NCBI RefSeq assembly: GCF_024343675.1
Contig: NZ_RJUD01000004.1
Coordinates: forward strand, 124,001 to 188,000
Length of the DNA: 64,000 nucleotides
Direction: 5' to 3'
DNA from: Lacihabitans sp. CS3-21
GTDB taxonomy: Bacteria > Bacteroidota > Bacteroidia > Cytophagales > Spirosomataceae
Under the pieces are notes generated by a model. That model ran no database searches. It worked only from the letters and a program-made list of their open reading frames with translations, and had not been told where the DNA came from. Both the position numbers and the translations under genes were made by a program. Position 1 is the first letter of the stretch, and every line of letters starts with the position of its first letter. Below are positions 1 through 8,146 of this stretch, piece by piece.

Positions 1-3000
1 CAAGTTATGTTGCATAGCGTCTGGGTTTTCAAAGGTAAGTTCTACCGTTTGACCTGGCTTTACTGTAAATTCCGTTACATCATACTTCATAGCCTCTCTA
101 ATGGCTTTAATCTTCACTATCTTAACTTCACCATTGGGTTTTGTATCTTCTATTACTTTCCAAGCAGTTAAAAGTCTGGTTAGTCTTGTATCAGGTGTTT
201 TATTGAGATTTGTCAAGAAAACTTTATCCGCAGGTTTTACCTTTACGTCTTTCAACCTGTAATTCCAACCCTCAGAAATGGCCTTCAAAATTGAATTTTT
301 ACCGTGTAAGTCTAAACTTTGTGCACGTTTCAGTAAAGCCACCAAAGAATCTACAGGAGCCACAGAGGCATAAGAACGAATAGATCTCTCCAAAGCAAAT
401 GCATTCATGTTTGCTGGTGCTCCAAAAGTGATTTTTTTGCTAGAATTGTTGTTTTTTTCATTTCCCTCTGCAATTTCATTGTTTTTGTCCATTGAAACTC
501 TGAGGTTATAATCTCCCACAATGTCGGCAAAGAATGAAATATTACCTACCCAAGGCCCATTGATATTCTTGGTTATCGAAACTGTTTCGCCAGCTTTAAT
601 GCCTTCCTTAAAATTTCTACTCAATTGGTCAACTTTTATACCCATTCCTTCAAAAGTCATGTCCAATTGAACAAATTTATCAGCTGGCAAATCTTGTGTT
701 CCCTGATTTTTAACATCTACTACCACTGAAATTCTTTCTCTAGCTGAAGGATTTGCTGGGTCAATTTTTATTTCAGAGATGACCAAATCTACTCCCTCAA
801 CCTTGGTTTCTGCTTTGGCTTCCTGCATCATTTTGTTATGGTCATGAGCCATTGGAGCTGCAGCAGTGGGCTTTGCCAATTTAGCGGCTTTGAGCTGATT
901 GCCAAGCTGTTTTTTCATAAGTTTTCCGTTGTTGGCAGATAACACAGTTGCAAAAGCATCTGGAAGCCATCGGTCTTCAACTTCAGTTGACTTGGCCATT
1001 CTGTCGAAAAATGCCTTCTCGGCAACAGCATTAAGAGGAGACTTTGAAAGTAACAAAAGGGTATTCAACACAACCAGAGGCTCTTTATCATTCAAAAGAT
1101 CATTTTTAAGAACAGTTTCAACAGATTTTGCTGAGAAATCCATCACCTTTAAACCATTTTTACGAATATCTGAAGAAGAATGTTTTAATGCAATTTCTAT
1201 CACATTTTGATCAATCGCATTTAAACCTTTAAGTGTCCAAAGTGCATTGATAGCCGGAGCATTAATACCGATTTCGTCCACAGATTGGTCTCTTAAAATC
1301 TCAATTAAAGCAGGCACAACATCTTTTTGTCCTCTTTCTACTAAGAGTCTTTGAGCTTGCATTCTCCAAAACATATTGTTGTTTTTCAAAGCCGCCAAAA
1401 GATCAGCACTATTGTTTTTAGAAAGCGACAATGGCTTATATGCTGGAGCTTCTTTTGCTGAAACTCTGTAGATTCTACCATGTGTAAAATCTCTCAAATC
1501 AGTGTCGTAGGCATTACCTGCACCATTTTTAAAGTCTCTTGGCACAGGATTGTGCTGAATGATATAGCTGTACCAGTCTGCTACCCAAACCGCCCCATCA
1601 GGACCAGTTTCAGCAAAAACTGGTGAAAACCACTCGTCGGCCCCAGCCATCAAGTTGAAACTTTCTTTGTCAAAATAATCCGTTCCTTTTTTTATCAAAT
1701 TATTTTGGTGAAGAACGTGTCCAGTTGGTTCTGCTACAAATGCTATTTTGTTCCAATATTTTTTAGGGAAAGACCTCGCAGTATAAAAATTATGTCCAGC
1801 CGCAGCTGTAAAACCTCCAAAAGCATCCACTTGCCTTACTTTAGGTGTTATTGGTTTCATATCGCGGTGGGTATCTGTACTTCTGCTGCCATTATCCACG
1901 TTATTTTTTGAGTTGAAATAGCTATGCGGAATTGCCATATACCAACCATGTGAATTGTTGGCAGTTGAACCAAAAACATCGTTGGTTTCGTTAAAACTCA
2001 TGCCCCAAGTATTATTTGAGGTAGTGGTCATCCACTCCATTTTGCTTCCATCAGGTAAAAACCTAAAAAAAGCTTGACCAAATTTCAAGGAGTCAGTTTG
2101 AGCCAATTTTCCATTAAAGCCAGAATAACCCACGCAACCCCAAATCCAGTTGTCGAATCCATAATGAAGATTTGAAGGCCCAGCATGGGTGTCGAAAGTA
2201 CCGAAACCTGTGAATAGCACTTTTTTAACATCTGCTTTATCATCACCATTTGTATCCTGCAAGAATATCATATCTGGGGCTTGAGAAACTATCAATCCGC
2301 CATTGGCAAAAATCATCCCAGTTGGTATACTCAATCCGTCGGCCCATTTGGTAAATTTGTCAGCCTTTCCGTCTTTGTCTGTATCTTCACATAATAATAT
2401 ATAGTCTGAACCACCCTCAGGTTTACGTTCGTTGGGATAATCTTTGGTTATTAGTACAAACAATCTTCCTTTTTCGTCCCACGAAAGTGCAATTGGGTGC
2501 ATTACGTTTGGTTCAGCGGCAAACATTTCCAATTTAAATTCTACTGGAATCTGAATATGCTTCATTGATTCTTCTGGTGATAAAGGAAATTGTTGCAATT
2601 GAACACCTGGACGTTGCTCATAGTTGGGCAGTTTTGCCTCACGATATCTGAAAGGTTCAGGGTTTCTGGCATTAAAAGCGGCTAAGGCTTCCTCATTTAC
2701 CGACCACAAAATGGCTTTGTAAAGCATTTCTTGGAAACCTTCGTTTAACCAAGTTCGTTCGTCATGGCCGTAGGCCGTATAAAATACCTTTCCCTTTCCA
2801 TGGGTTCTTGTCCAAGTGTAAGGCTCCGTTTTTGTATCTGGCTTATCTTTAAACTGGTCAGCTTTTATTTCCCTTGTGGCCAAAATGTTATTGTCAGCCT
2901 CTAGTTTAGTATGCAAATAAGTTTCATCAAATGCAGTAAAAGGCTTCAAACCTTGCATAACAGGGTGATTGGGTTGTATGGTCTGCGTAGTGATGGAGTC

Positions 3001-3393
3001 CATAGTATGTCTCCAAAACTGCCCTCCAACCAATTTTATAAACTCCGGAGAGTTTCTGAAACAATAAGATGCACAGTGAATGGGTAAAAATCCTTTACCT
3101 GATGCTACAAAATCAAGCAATGCTTTTTCTTGAGAGGGACTGATTTCGTCCCAATTGGCAAATAGCATTACCGCATCATAATTATTCAGTGTTTGGGGGT
3201 TTAAGTCTGCCAAATCATCGGTATAGGTCACATTGATACCTTTAGGACCCAATGCTGCCATCAACGATGGTACACGCTCGATGGGTTTGTGATGACCATT
3301 ATCGCCTAAGAAAAGAACTTCCAGTCTTCGAGCTTTTTGAGCGAAGGTGGAAACAAACGAAATGGTTAACAGAAAAATGAGTATTTTTCTCAT
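1..3393 (-). CDS. ThuA / PVC-type beta-propeller / HEAT / CARDB / cupredoxin fusion protein (3' end outside window)
   Basis: The reading frame is open from an ATG at 3393-3391 to the first base of the window, so 1131 residues are visible and the C-terminus is missing. Residues 1-19 form a signal peptide ending FVSTFAQ. A ThuA (class I amidotransferase-like trehalose utilisation) domain covers about 22-240 (ADLNPQTLNNYDAVMLFANWDE). A PVC-type propeller typical of membrane-bound or secreted dehydrogenases covers about 285-645 (FAAEPNVMHPIAL, EDTDKDGKADKFT). HEAT-like helices follow to about 850, then a CARDB/Ig-like segment (VDLVISEIKIDP, about 868-965). The last residues (FTVKPGQTVELTF, then MQHNL) look like the start of a cupredoxin whose His could be a copper ligand. 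It is the last visible gene of an operon, 10 bp after the oxidoreductase. A role in periplasmic sugar or polyol oxidation is inference. Confidence 0.85.
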   Translation of the reverse strand, partial: MRKILIFLLTISFVSTFAQKARRLEVLFLGDNGHHKPIERVPSLMAALGPKGINVTYTDDLADLNPQTLNNYDAVMLFANWDEISPSQEKALLDFVASGKGFLPIHCASYCFRNSPEFIKLVGGQFWRHTMDSITTQTIQPNHPVMQGLKPFTAFDETYLHTKLEADNNILATREIKADQFKDKPDTKTEPYTWTRTHGKGKVFYTAYGHDERTWLNEGFQEMLYKAILWSVNEEALAAFNARNPEPFRYREAKLPNYEQRPGVQLQQFPLSPEESMKHIQIPVEFKLEMFAAEPNVMHPIALSWDEKGRLFVLITKDYPNERKPEGGSDYILLCEDTDKDGKADKFTKWADGLSIPTGMIFANGGLIVSQAPDMIFLQDTNGDDKADVKKVLFTGFGTFDTHAGPSNLHYGFDNWIWGCVGYSGFNGKLAQTDSLKFGQAFFRFLPDGSKMEWMTTTSNNTWGMSFNETNDVFGSTANNSHGWYMAIPHSYFNSKNNVDNGSRSTDTHRDMKPITPKVRQVDAFGGFTAAAGHNFYTARSFPKKYWNKIAFVAEPTGHVLHQNNLIKKGTDYFDKESFNLMAGADEWFSPVFAETGPDGAVWVADWYSYIIQHNPVPRDFKNGAGNAYDTDLRDFTHGRIYRVSAKEAPAYKPLSLSKNNSADLLAALKNNNMFWRMQAQRLLVERGQKDVVPALIEILRDQSVDEIGINAPAINALWTLKGLNAIDQNVIEIALKHSSSDIRKNGLKVMDFSAKSVETVLKNDLLNDKEPLVVLNTLLLLSKSPLNAVAEKAFFDRMAKSTEVEDRWLPDAFATVLSANNGKLMKKQLGNQLKAAKLAKPTAAAPMAHDHNKMMQEAKAETKVEGVDLVISEIKIDPANPSARERISVVVDVKNQGTQDLPADKFVQLDMTFEGMGIKVDQLSRNFKEGIKAGETVSITKNINGPWVGNISFFADIVGDYNLRVSMDKNNEIAEGNEKNNNSSKKITFGAPANMNAFALERSIRSYASVAPVDSLVALLKRAQSLDLHGKNSILKAISEGWNYRLKDVKVKPADKVFLTNLNKTPDTRLTRLLTAWKVIEDTKPNGEVKIVKIKAIREAMKYDVTEFTVKPGQTVELTFENPDAMQHNL

Positions 3394-3403
3394 TGTTTTT
3401 TAT

Positions 3404-4528
3404 TTATATGTTGAAAAAATCTGGTACTCTAATCAATTCACCTCCTTGCATGGCCGATTCATGAGCCAATATGCCCACAGAGGTCCAGTTTGCAGACTGA
3501 GCCGCATTAGGAAATGGGTCACGGTCTTCAACCAAGGCGGTTAAAAACTCATGAGCTAAGTGTGGATGGGATCCACCATGACCGCCACCCTGTGCAAAAC
3601 TCAAATGGGTATTTTCGTCAGAATCATAAACGCCTTTACCTGTAAACGATTGGATTTCTTTTGGAAGCAAATGAGCATAATCTGGAGTTTCTACTTTCTC
3701 AGGAATCTCCGGTTCAGGTTTTTTTGCCGTATGAATCACATTCGGTTCGCCTTCTATCAGTGCCCATTCGAATGATTTTTTTGAACCATACACCTCAAAA
3801 CTCTCACGATATTGACGGGCCACATCAAAAAGAGAACGATACACATAAGCACTTAAGTCACTGTTTTTGAACTTAATATGTGCCGATTCAACTGCAAATG
3901 GCGAGTTGTGTATTTTTACTAAATCTTCCGAAATTGTTCCAGAACCAAAGCAAGAAACATATTCGGCTTCAAGTTTTAACAAACCAGCAACAGGGCCAAC
4001 GCAATGGGTAGCATAATGCATAGGTGGCAATCCAGGCCAATAGTCAGGCCATCCTTCCATGTCTTGTTGATGCGATGCTTTTAGAAACTGTACCTTTCCC
4101 AATTCTCCTTTTTCATACAATTCTTTGACAAACAAAAACTCACGGGCATATACCACAGTTTCCATCATCATGTATTTTTTGCCTGTTTCTTGCGTAGCTT
4201 TTACGATTTTCATACAATCTTCCACGCTCGTGGCCATAGGAACAGTACATGCGACATGTTTGCCCGCATATAATGCCTTGAGAGATTGCTCAGCATGATT
4301 GGGAATTGGTGAATTGATGTGTACTGCATCAATTTCAGGATCACGCAATAGCTCGTCGTAGTCAGAATATCTTTTTTCGATACCGAATGTATCTCCGATT
4401 TTATTCAGACTTTCAACGTTACGTTGACAAATAGCATACATATTAGCGTTTGGATGACGCTGATAAATAGGAATAAATTCTGCTCCAAATCCCAAGCCTA
4501 CTATGGCGATATTTATTTTTTTACTCAT
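3404..4528 (-). CDS. Gfo/Idh/MocA family oxidoreductase
   Basis: This 374-residue protein has an N-terminal Rossmann fold with the nucleotide-binding loop VGLGFGAEF near residue 10, followed by the family's typical DAVHINSPIPNHAEQSLKAL and GKHVACTVPMA stretches (about 90-125), where the Lys of GKHV is the usual catalytic Lys position. The C-terminal half is the alpha/beta substrate domain. Such enzymes oxidise or reduce sugars, inositols or their derivatives with NAD(P). No Tat or Sec signal is visible, so it is probably cytoplasmic. Its ATG overlaps the stop of the upstream TIM-barrel gene in an ATGA, which implies translational coupling, and the ThuA fusion gene follows 10 bp later. The exact substrate cannot be read from the sequence. 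Confidence 0.9.
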   Translation of the reverse strand: MSKKINIAIVGLGFGAEFIPIYQRHPNANMYAICQRNVESLNKIGDTFGIEKRYSDYDELLRDPEIDAVHINSPIPNHAEQSLKALYAGKHVACTVPMATSVEDCMKIVKATQETGKKYMMMETVVYAREFLFVKELYEKGELGKVQFLKASHQQDMEGWPDYWPGLPPMHYATHCVGPVAGLLKLEAEYVSCFGSGTISEDLVKIHNSPFAVESAHIKFKNSDLSAYVYRSLFDVARQYRESFEVYGSKKSFEWALIEGEPNVIHTAKKPEPEIPEKVETPDYAHLLPKEIQSFTGKGVYDSDENTHLSFAQGGGHGGSHPHLAHEFLTALVEDRDPFPNAAQSANWTSVGILAHESAMQGGELIRVPDFFNI

Positions 4529-5358
4529 TTTATTATAGTATTAAGATATTCATAACTGTCTTTCATTAATTGCTCTTCTGAGTCGAACATTTTCCTCCAA
4601 ATATTTGCTGCTGCAAGTTTTTCACTAAATGCTTCAATACTCAGCATTCCTTCGTAATTTATTGATTTTAAAGCTTCTAGAACTTCTGGAATCTCTACTC
4701 GCCCATGGCCTAAAGTTCCTCGGTCATTTTCTGAAAGTTGTACATGTACCAATTTATCCCCAATTTTTTTAATGGCCTCGGTCATGTTTTTTTCTTCAAT
4801 ATTGGCATGAAAAGTATCAAACATGATTTTGCAAGCGGGATGATTAACATAATTGACCAAATCTAAAAGCTCGTCAGAACAAGAAACCAAATAACTCTCG
4901 AATCTATTCAAATATTCTAATCCGAGTGTAATTCCCATGCTATCCGCATATTCTGATAAATCCCAAAGACCTTCTTTTGCCCAAAGTTTTTCTTGTGCAG
5001 TTGCTTTTGAACCCGTAAAAACTCCTAATGCGGAATGAAATGGTCCTGTGAGTAAATCTGAACCCAATATCATGGCACAGTCTAATGCCAATTTATTTCT
5101 TTCCAAAGTACTTTTTCTTTCGGCAGGATCAGAACTGATAAAACTTTCACCCGGGCCATTGATGGTAACTGCTATTCTCGCCAATTCCAACTCATCCAAT
5201 TTTTTTCTCCAAGTGTACCAATGCTCAGGATTTGTATTGAAAATCGGTATTTCCACCCCATCGTATCCGATTTCTTTTATTTGCTCCAATACTGGGAATA
5301 AACGCTCATCAATTTCGGTTCCCCAAAGTAAGAGGTTCATCCCGATTTTGTTCTTCAT
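4525..5358 (-). CDS. Sugar phosphate isomerase/epimerase family protein (xylose isomerase-like TIM barrel)
   Basis: This 277-residue protein is a single AP-endonuclease-2/xylose-isomerase-like TIM barrel. It starts MKNKIGMNLLLWGTEID and carries family segments such as GYDGVEIPIF (about 34-43), LTGPFHSALG, LGLEYLNRFE (about 143-152) with the metal-ligand-type Glu, KIMFDTFHANIEE (about 177) with Asp and His, and VHVQLSENDRGTLGHG (about 204) with the second His region. Members interconvert ketoses such as tagatose, psicose or hexulosonates. It is the first gene of the minus-strand operon, separated from a divergent AraC regulator. A sugar-epimerase role alongside the following oxidoreductase is inferred from context. 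Confidence 0.88.
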   Translation of the reverse strand: MKNKIGMNLLLWGTEIDERLFPVLEQIKEIGYDGVEIPIFNTNPEHWYTWRKKLDELELARIAVTINGPGESFISSDPAERKSTLERNKLALDCAMILGSDLLTGPFHSALGVFTGSKATAQEKLWAKEGLWDLSEYADSMGITLGLEYLNRFESYLVSCSDELLDLVNYVNHPACKIMFDTFHANIEEKNMTEAIKKIGDKLVHVQLSENDRGTLGHGRVEIPEVLEALKSINYEGMLSIEAFSEKLAAANIWRKMFDSEEQLMKDSYEYLNTIIK

Positions 5359-5440
5359 AAGTGTATAGTATATTTAAGTACAATATTATAGAAGAAAATT
5401 GCAATTTTGTTCCTTTATATTTGCCAGAACTACCAGTATT

Positions 5441-5470
5441 TTGACTATTTTTGCATAAATAGTAAATTTG
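5441..5470 (+). promoter_or_regulatory. Bacteroidota-type promoter of the AraC-family gene
   Basis: TTG at 5441-5443 is followed after exactly 19 bases by TAAATTTG at 5463-5470, a full match to the Bacteroidota vegetative consensus TTG-N19-TAnnTTTG. It lies 23 bases before the ATG at 5494, which supports that start over an in-frame ATG at 5407. Two further TAnnTTTG octamers occur just upstream (5416-5423 and 5446-5453) but with poorly spaced TTG. Confidence 0.7.
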
Positions 5471-5493
5471 GCGAACAAAAAACAGTACTTAAA

Positions 5494-6360
5494 ATGCCAG
5501 TTGTTCTTGAAAAAAATATCGGTAGTCAGCAAGATTCTGTCACAGTTTTAGACTTGAGAGAAAGCTTCTTTGATCCAAATTGGCACTTTCACCCTCATTA
5601 CCAATTGTTTACAGTTTTGGAAGGCACAGGCACTCGCTTCATTGGCGATAGTATTCAATATTTCGAAGCTGGCGACACCGTTTTTCTTGGGCCCAATTTA
5701 CCTCATCTTTGGCGGAGTGACAAAATGTATTTCGAAAACAATTCCACCTTGAAAACTCATGGCATTGTTCTTTATTTTACCGAAGATTTCCTTGGAAGTG
5801 ATTTTTTTGAGAAATCTGAAATGTCAGTTCTGAATGCTTTGCTGAAAAATTCGAGTAGAGGTTTGGTTTGGTCAGGTAAAACAAAGCAACACGTTATTGA
5901 TAGGCTTTTGGAGTTACGGAACATTAAGGGCTTTAAACGTATTTTAATTTTACTTGATTTATTGCATTCTCTTTCTCAATCGAAAGATTATCAATTTATT
6001 ACGAACGAAAACTACACCAATCTGCATAAACTCTCAGAAACCGAACGAATGCAGAAAGTTTATGAATATGTGAGCAAAAACTTCAAAGACACTATCAAAT
6101 TGAGTGATATTGCTGAAAAGGTAAACATGAGCGAGGCTGCTTTTTGTAGGTATTTTAAAAAACGCACAAATCGGTCTTTTGTGGATTTTGTAAATGAAAT
6201 TCGGATTGGGAATGCTTGTAAACTACTCAGTCAGAATACCCTGAATGTTTCAGGAATTTGTTTTGAAAGTGGTTTTAATACCATTTCAAACTTCAATTTC
6301 CATTTTAAGAAAATTGTTGGAAAAACACCTTCTGAATACGCTCGTGCGTTGAAAAATTAG
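5494..6360 (+). CDS. AraC family transcriptional regulator with N-terminal cupin sensor
   Basis: The protein is 288 residues when started at 5494; an in-frame ATG at 5407 would add 29 residues with no family likeness and would lie upstream of the best promoter. The N-terminal half is a cupin (FDPNWHFHPHYQLFTVLEGTG, about 24-45; GDTVFLGPNLPHLW), which in this class binds a sugar or related effector. The C-terminal 100 residues contain two helix-turn-helix motifs (IKLSDIAEKVNMSEAAFCRYFKK and ISNFNFHFKKIVGKTPSEYAR). It is divergent from the isomerase/oxidoreductase/ThuA operon and is therefore its probable local regulator. The ligand is unknown. Confidence 0.9.
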   Translation: MPVVLEKNIGSQQDSVTVLDLRESFFDPNWHFHPHYQLFTVLEGTGTRFIGDSIQYFEAGDTVFLGPNLPHLWRSDKMYFENNSTLKTHGIVLYFTEDFLGSDFFEKSEMSVLNALLKNSSRGLVWSGKTKQHVIDRLLELRNIKGFKRILILLDLLHSLSQSKDYQFITNENYTNLHKLSETERMQKVYEYVSKNFKDTIKLSDIAEKVNMSEAAFCRYFKKRTNRSFVDFVNEIRIGNACKLLSQNTLNVSGICFESGFNTISNFNFHFKKIVGKTPSEYARALKN

Positions 6361-6363
6361 TTT

Positions 6364-6573
6364 TTATGCCTTGTTTTTGATTTCTCTAATATACAATTGT
6401 TCCACTTTTGTTCTAGCCCAAGGTGTTTTTCGAAGAAATGTCAAACTTGATTTTATACTTGCGTCGAATTTGAAGCAGTTTACTTTTACCTCGTCATACA
6501 TGGCCTCCCAACCGATGTTTTCTACCAAATAATTCAAGATTTTTTCTAGTGTGATACCGTGTAATGGATCCAT
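6364..6573 (-). CDS. VF530 family (DUF2132) small protein
   Basis: The start chosen is the ATG at 6573, giving 69 residues beginning [13 protein letters not shown]; the upstream in-frame TTG at 6582 adds only three residues. The whole length matches the VF530/DUF2132 fold: DPLHG at the N-terminus, [15 protein letters not shown] in the middle and the hallmark [24 protein letters not shown]. Members are small proteins proposed to bind DNA; the function is not established. It is the third gene of an operon, with the upstream DUF3307 stop codon ending one base before the ATG, and it converges with the AraC gene. Confidence 0.88.
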   Translation of the reverse strand: MDPLHGITLEKILNYLVENIGWEAMYDEVKVNCFKFDASIKSSLTFLRKTPWARTKVEQLYIREIKNKA

Positions 6574-6574
6574 T

Positions 6575-7279
6575 TTAAACAAATTTTAAAAGTTTTTGGT
6601 AGGCCAAGGCCACGCCAATGGCTATTCCGAAGCTCAATAAGGTGCCTATCAATATATATTCTGTCATTTTTACTTCATGGCTTTTGGTCAAGTCACCGAT
6701 TCTAAAAACCGACTTGGCCGCCAACAAGAATCCAACGCCTTCCCAATGGTTCAAAACGATAAATACAAAAACCAAAATCCGCTCCATCATTCCAATGTAT
6801 TTTCCAGCGGTATTTGTGGCTTCATTTTCTTGTTTCCATCTTGAAATCAATATTTTAATGACAACCGACGCTACATAGCTAATGATTATAAATGCAGTAA
6901 ATAGCAAAAGTGTTTTTGGTTTGAAAAAAAACGGGAAGTTAATTTGAAACGAAAAATACAGTTTTGTGATCAGAAAAATGACCAAAAAATGCAATAATTG
7001 ATCTAATAAAAATAATCTTCTAGTTTCAATTTTGTCTTTCAATAAAAGTTTTGCTAAGTCAATCAAATAGTGCGAAATAGGTATCAAAAGCAATGCTATC
7101 CAATATTTAATATCAAATTGTAAAACTACCAAAAGCAACACAAAATGAATGCAGATGTGATAATACAGGTATTTAGATTTATATGTTTTTCTGTTCTTGT
7201 TTTCAATCCATTTGTCGGGTTGAAGCATAAAATCTCCCAAAAGATGTGCGAGTGTGATTTTTAATACCCAAGCTATCAT
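6575..7279 (-). CDS. DUF3307 domain-containing membrane protein
   Basis: This 234-residue protein is an integral membrane protein with about six hydrophobic segments. The N-terminal [17 protein letters not shown] (about 12-28) and the following HICIHFVLL are the conserved signature of DUF3307; the C-terminal half (KSVFRIGDL, then [19 protein letters not shown]) is also typical of the longer versions. The biochemical role of the family is unknown. The gene overlaps the stop of the satD-like gene by ATGA and is thus translationally coupled to it, a pairing I recall as common in bacteria. Membrane location suggests it is the effector partner of the cytoplasmic SatD-like regulator, which is inference. 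Confidence 0.88.
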   Translation of the reverse strand: MIAWVLKITLAHLLGDFMLQPDKWIENKNRKTYKSKYLYYHICIHFVLLLVVLQFDIKYWIALLLIPISHYLIDLAKLLLKDKIETRRLFLLDQLLHFLVIFLITKLYFSFQINFPFFFKPKTLLLFTAFIIISYVASVVIKILISRWKQENEATNTAGKYIGMMERILVFVFIVLNHWEGVGFLLAAKSVFRIGDLTKSHEVKMTEYILIGTLLSFGIAIGVALAYQKLLKFV

Positions 7280-7878
7280 AGTTCACTGATTTTGAGTTTA
7301 TAATAATTTAAAAGTCTCTGAATTTCGTCGTATCCTGCTCTTTTCAAACCCTCACTTATGGTGCCTTGTGCTGTTTTGTTGAGCAAATTCGCCAAGTCTT
7401 TTTGGTTTAAATTCTGGTTTTCAATTTTTAATTTGATCAGTTTTGCTGCGGTCTCTGTCCATCTATCTATGGTTAGTGAGGCCAGTTCTATCATCAAATT
7501 CAGCGTTTCGTTCAAGTCTTTATTGGGCGTTTTGATGGCAAGTGTTTGCTTTTTTAATTCTTCAAAGCATTCTCCTGAGTTCAAAAACGCAGTTCCGTTT
7601 GATTCTGTAATTTTAGCGGCTTGATAGGTTATTTCTCCAATACCAATTCCAATCCTTACATCCAGGTTTTTCCACTGCTTTATTTTGGCTTTAATGAGAA
7701 TTGCTGCCATTAAAGCGTCTTCAGGCTTGGTATTTAGTTGAAAACTATCCCCTCTAAATATCTCCCAATTTTTCGGCTCCTTTCCGTACTTTTTGAGTAC
7801 TTTTTTCAATGCAGGCATCCATTCAGAGGGTTCTACCTGCCTTGAATTAATCAAGTCTCCTGTTATTATTGCTTCCAT
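7276..7878 (-). CDS. SatD-like protein with C-terminal helix-turn-helix
   Basis: The 200-residue protein begins MEAIITGDLINSRQ, the SatD-family N-terminus. The first 130 residues resemble a nucleotide-cyclase/GGDEF-like ferredoxin fold (FRGDSFQLNTKPEDAL; VRIGIGIGEITYQ; SNGTAFLNSGECFEEL). The last 60 residues carry a helix-turn-helix (LNQKDLANLLNKTAQGTISEGLKRAG), so it is probably a DNA-binding regulator. It is the first gene of the operon with DUF3307 and DUF2132. The four 28-bp-spaced dyads just upstream of its promoter are good candidates for its own operators, meaning autoregulation; that link is inference. The signal it senses is unknown. Confidence 0.8.
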   Translation of the reverse strand: MEAIITGDLINSRQVEPSEWMPALKKVLKKYGKEPKNWEIFRGDSFQLNTKPEDALMAAILIKAKIKQWKNLDVRIGIGIGEITYQAAKITESNGTAFLNSGECFEELKKQTLAIKTPNKDLNETLNLMIELASLTIDRWTETAAKLIKLKIENQNLNQKDLANLLNKTAQGTISEGLKRAGYDEIQRLLNYYKLKISEL

Positions 7879-7895
7879 ATTATTTAAAAAACACC

Positions 7896-7925
7896 CAAAT
7901 ATAATACCATAATGCCTATTTTCAA
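7896..7925 (-). promoter_or_regulatory. Promoter of the satD-DUF3307-DUF2132 operon
   Basis: On the minus strand TTG (7925-7923) is followed after 19 bases by TATATTTG (7903-7896), a perfect TTG-N19-TAnnTTTG promoter about 18 bases before the satD ATG at 7878. The first dyad of the 28-bp array begins one base upstream of the -33 element. Confidence 0.75.
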
Positions 7926-8036
7926 AAAATATCTGCTAATTAGCAGATATTTATAATTATCGGTCAATTAGCCGATATTTTTAATTATCGGCTTTTAAGC
8001 AGATATTTTTAATTATCGGCTCTAAAGCAGATATTA
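7925..8036. repeat. Four tandem 28-bp dyad repeats, candidate operator array
   Basis: Four copies of a dyad lie at exact 28-bp intervals. Left arms TATCTGC/TATCGGT/TATCGGC/TATCGGC start at 7930, 7958, 7986 and 8014; right arms GCAGATA/GCCGATA/GCAGATA/GCAGATA start at 7943, 7971, 7999 and 8027. Copy 1 is part of a perfect 26-bp palindrome (7927-7952). Copies 3 and 4 differ at only a few of 28 positions. The array abuts the satD promoter and lies in the divergent gap with the helicase gene, so it most likely binds a dimeric regulator, plausibly the SatD-like protein itself. Confidence 0.8.
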
Positions 8037-8120
8037 TTTAAAAATATAGACTAAAATACACTTTAAAGGATGTTTTTCTATCTAAATATACCCAGAATAG
8101 GCATTCGGTAATCTTAACCT

Positions 8121-8128
8121 TATCTTTG
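8121..8128 (+). promoter_or_regulatory. -7 element upstream of the helicase gene
   Basis: TATCTTTG matches TAnnTTTG and lies 18 bases before the ATG at 8147. No TTG sits at the expected -33 position, so the promoter may be weak or activator-dependent. Confidence 0.4.
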
Positions 8129-8146
8129 TACCAAAAAACATCCTGA

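Noticed and set aside
899-1210. A 103-codon plus-strand frame inside the left-edge fusion gene
   Set aside because: It is a shadow of the open minus-strand frame, which has clear domain content across the same bases.
7925-8036. Possible CRISPR-like array
   Set aside because: The 28-bp units are contiguous with no spacers and no cas genes nearby; dyad structure and position at a promoter fit operators.
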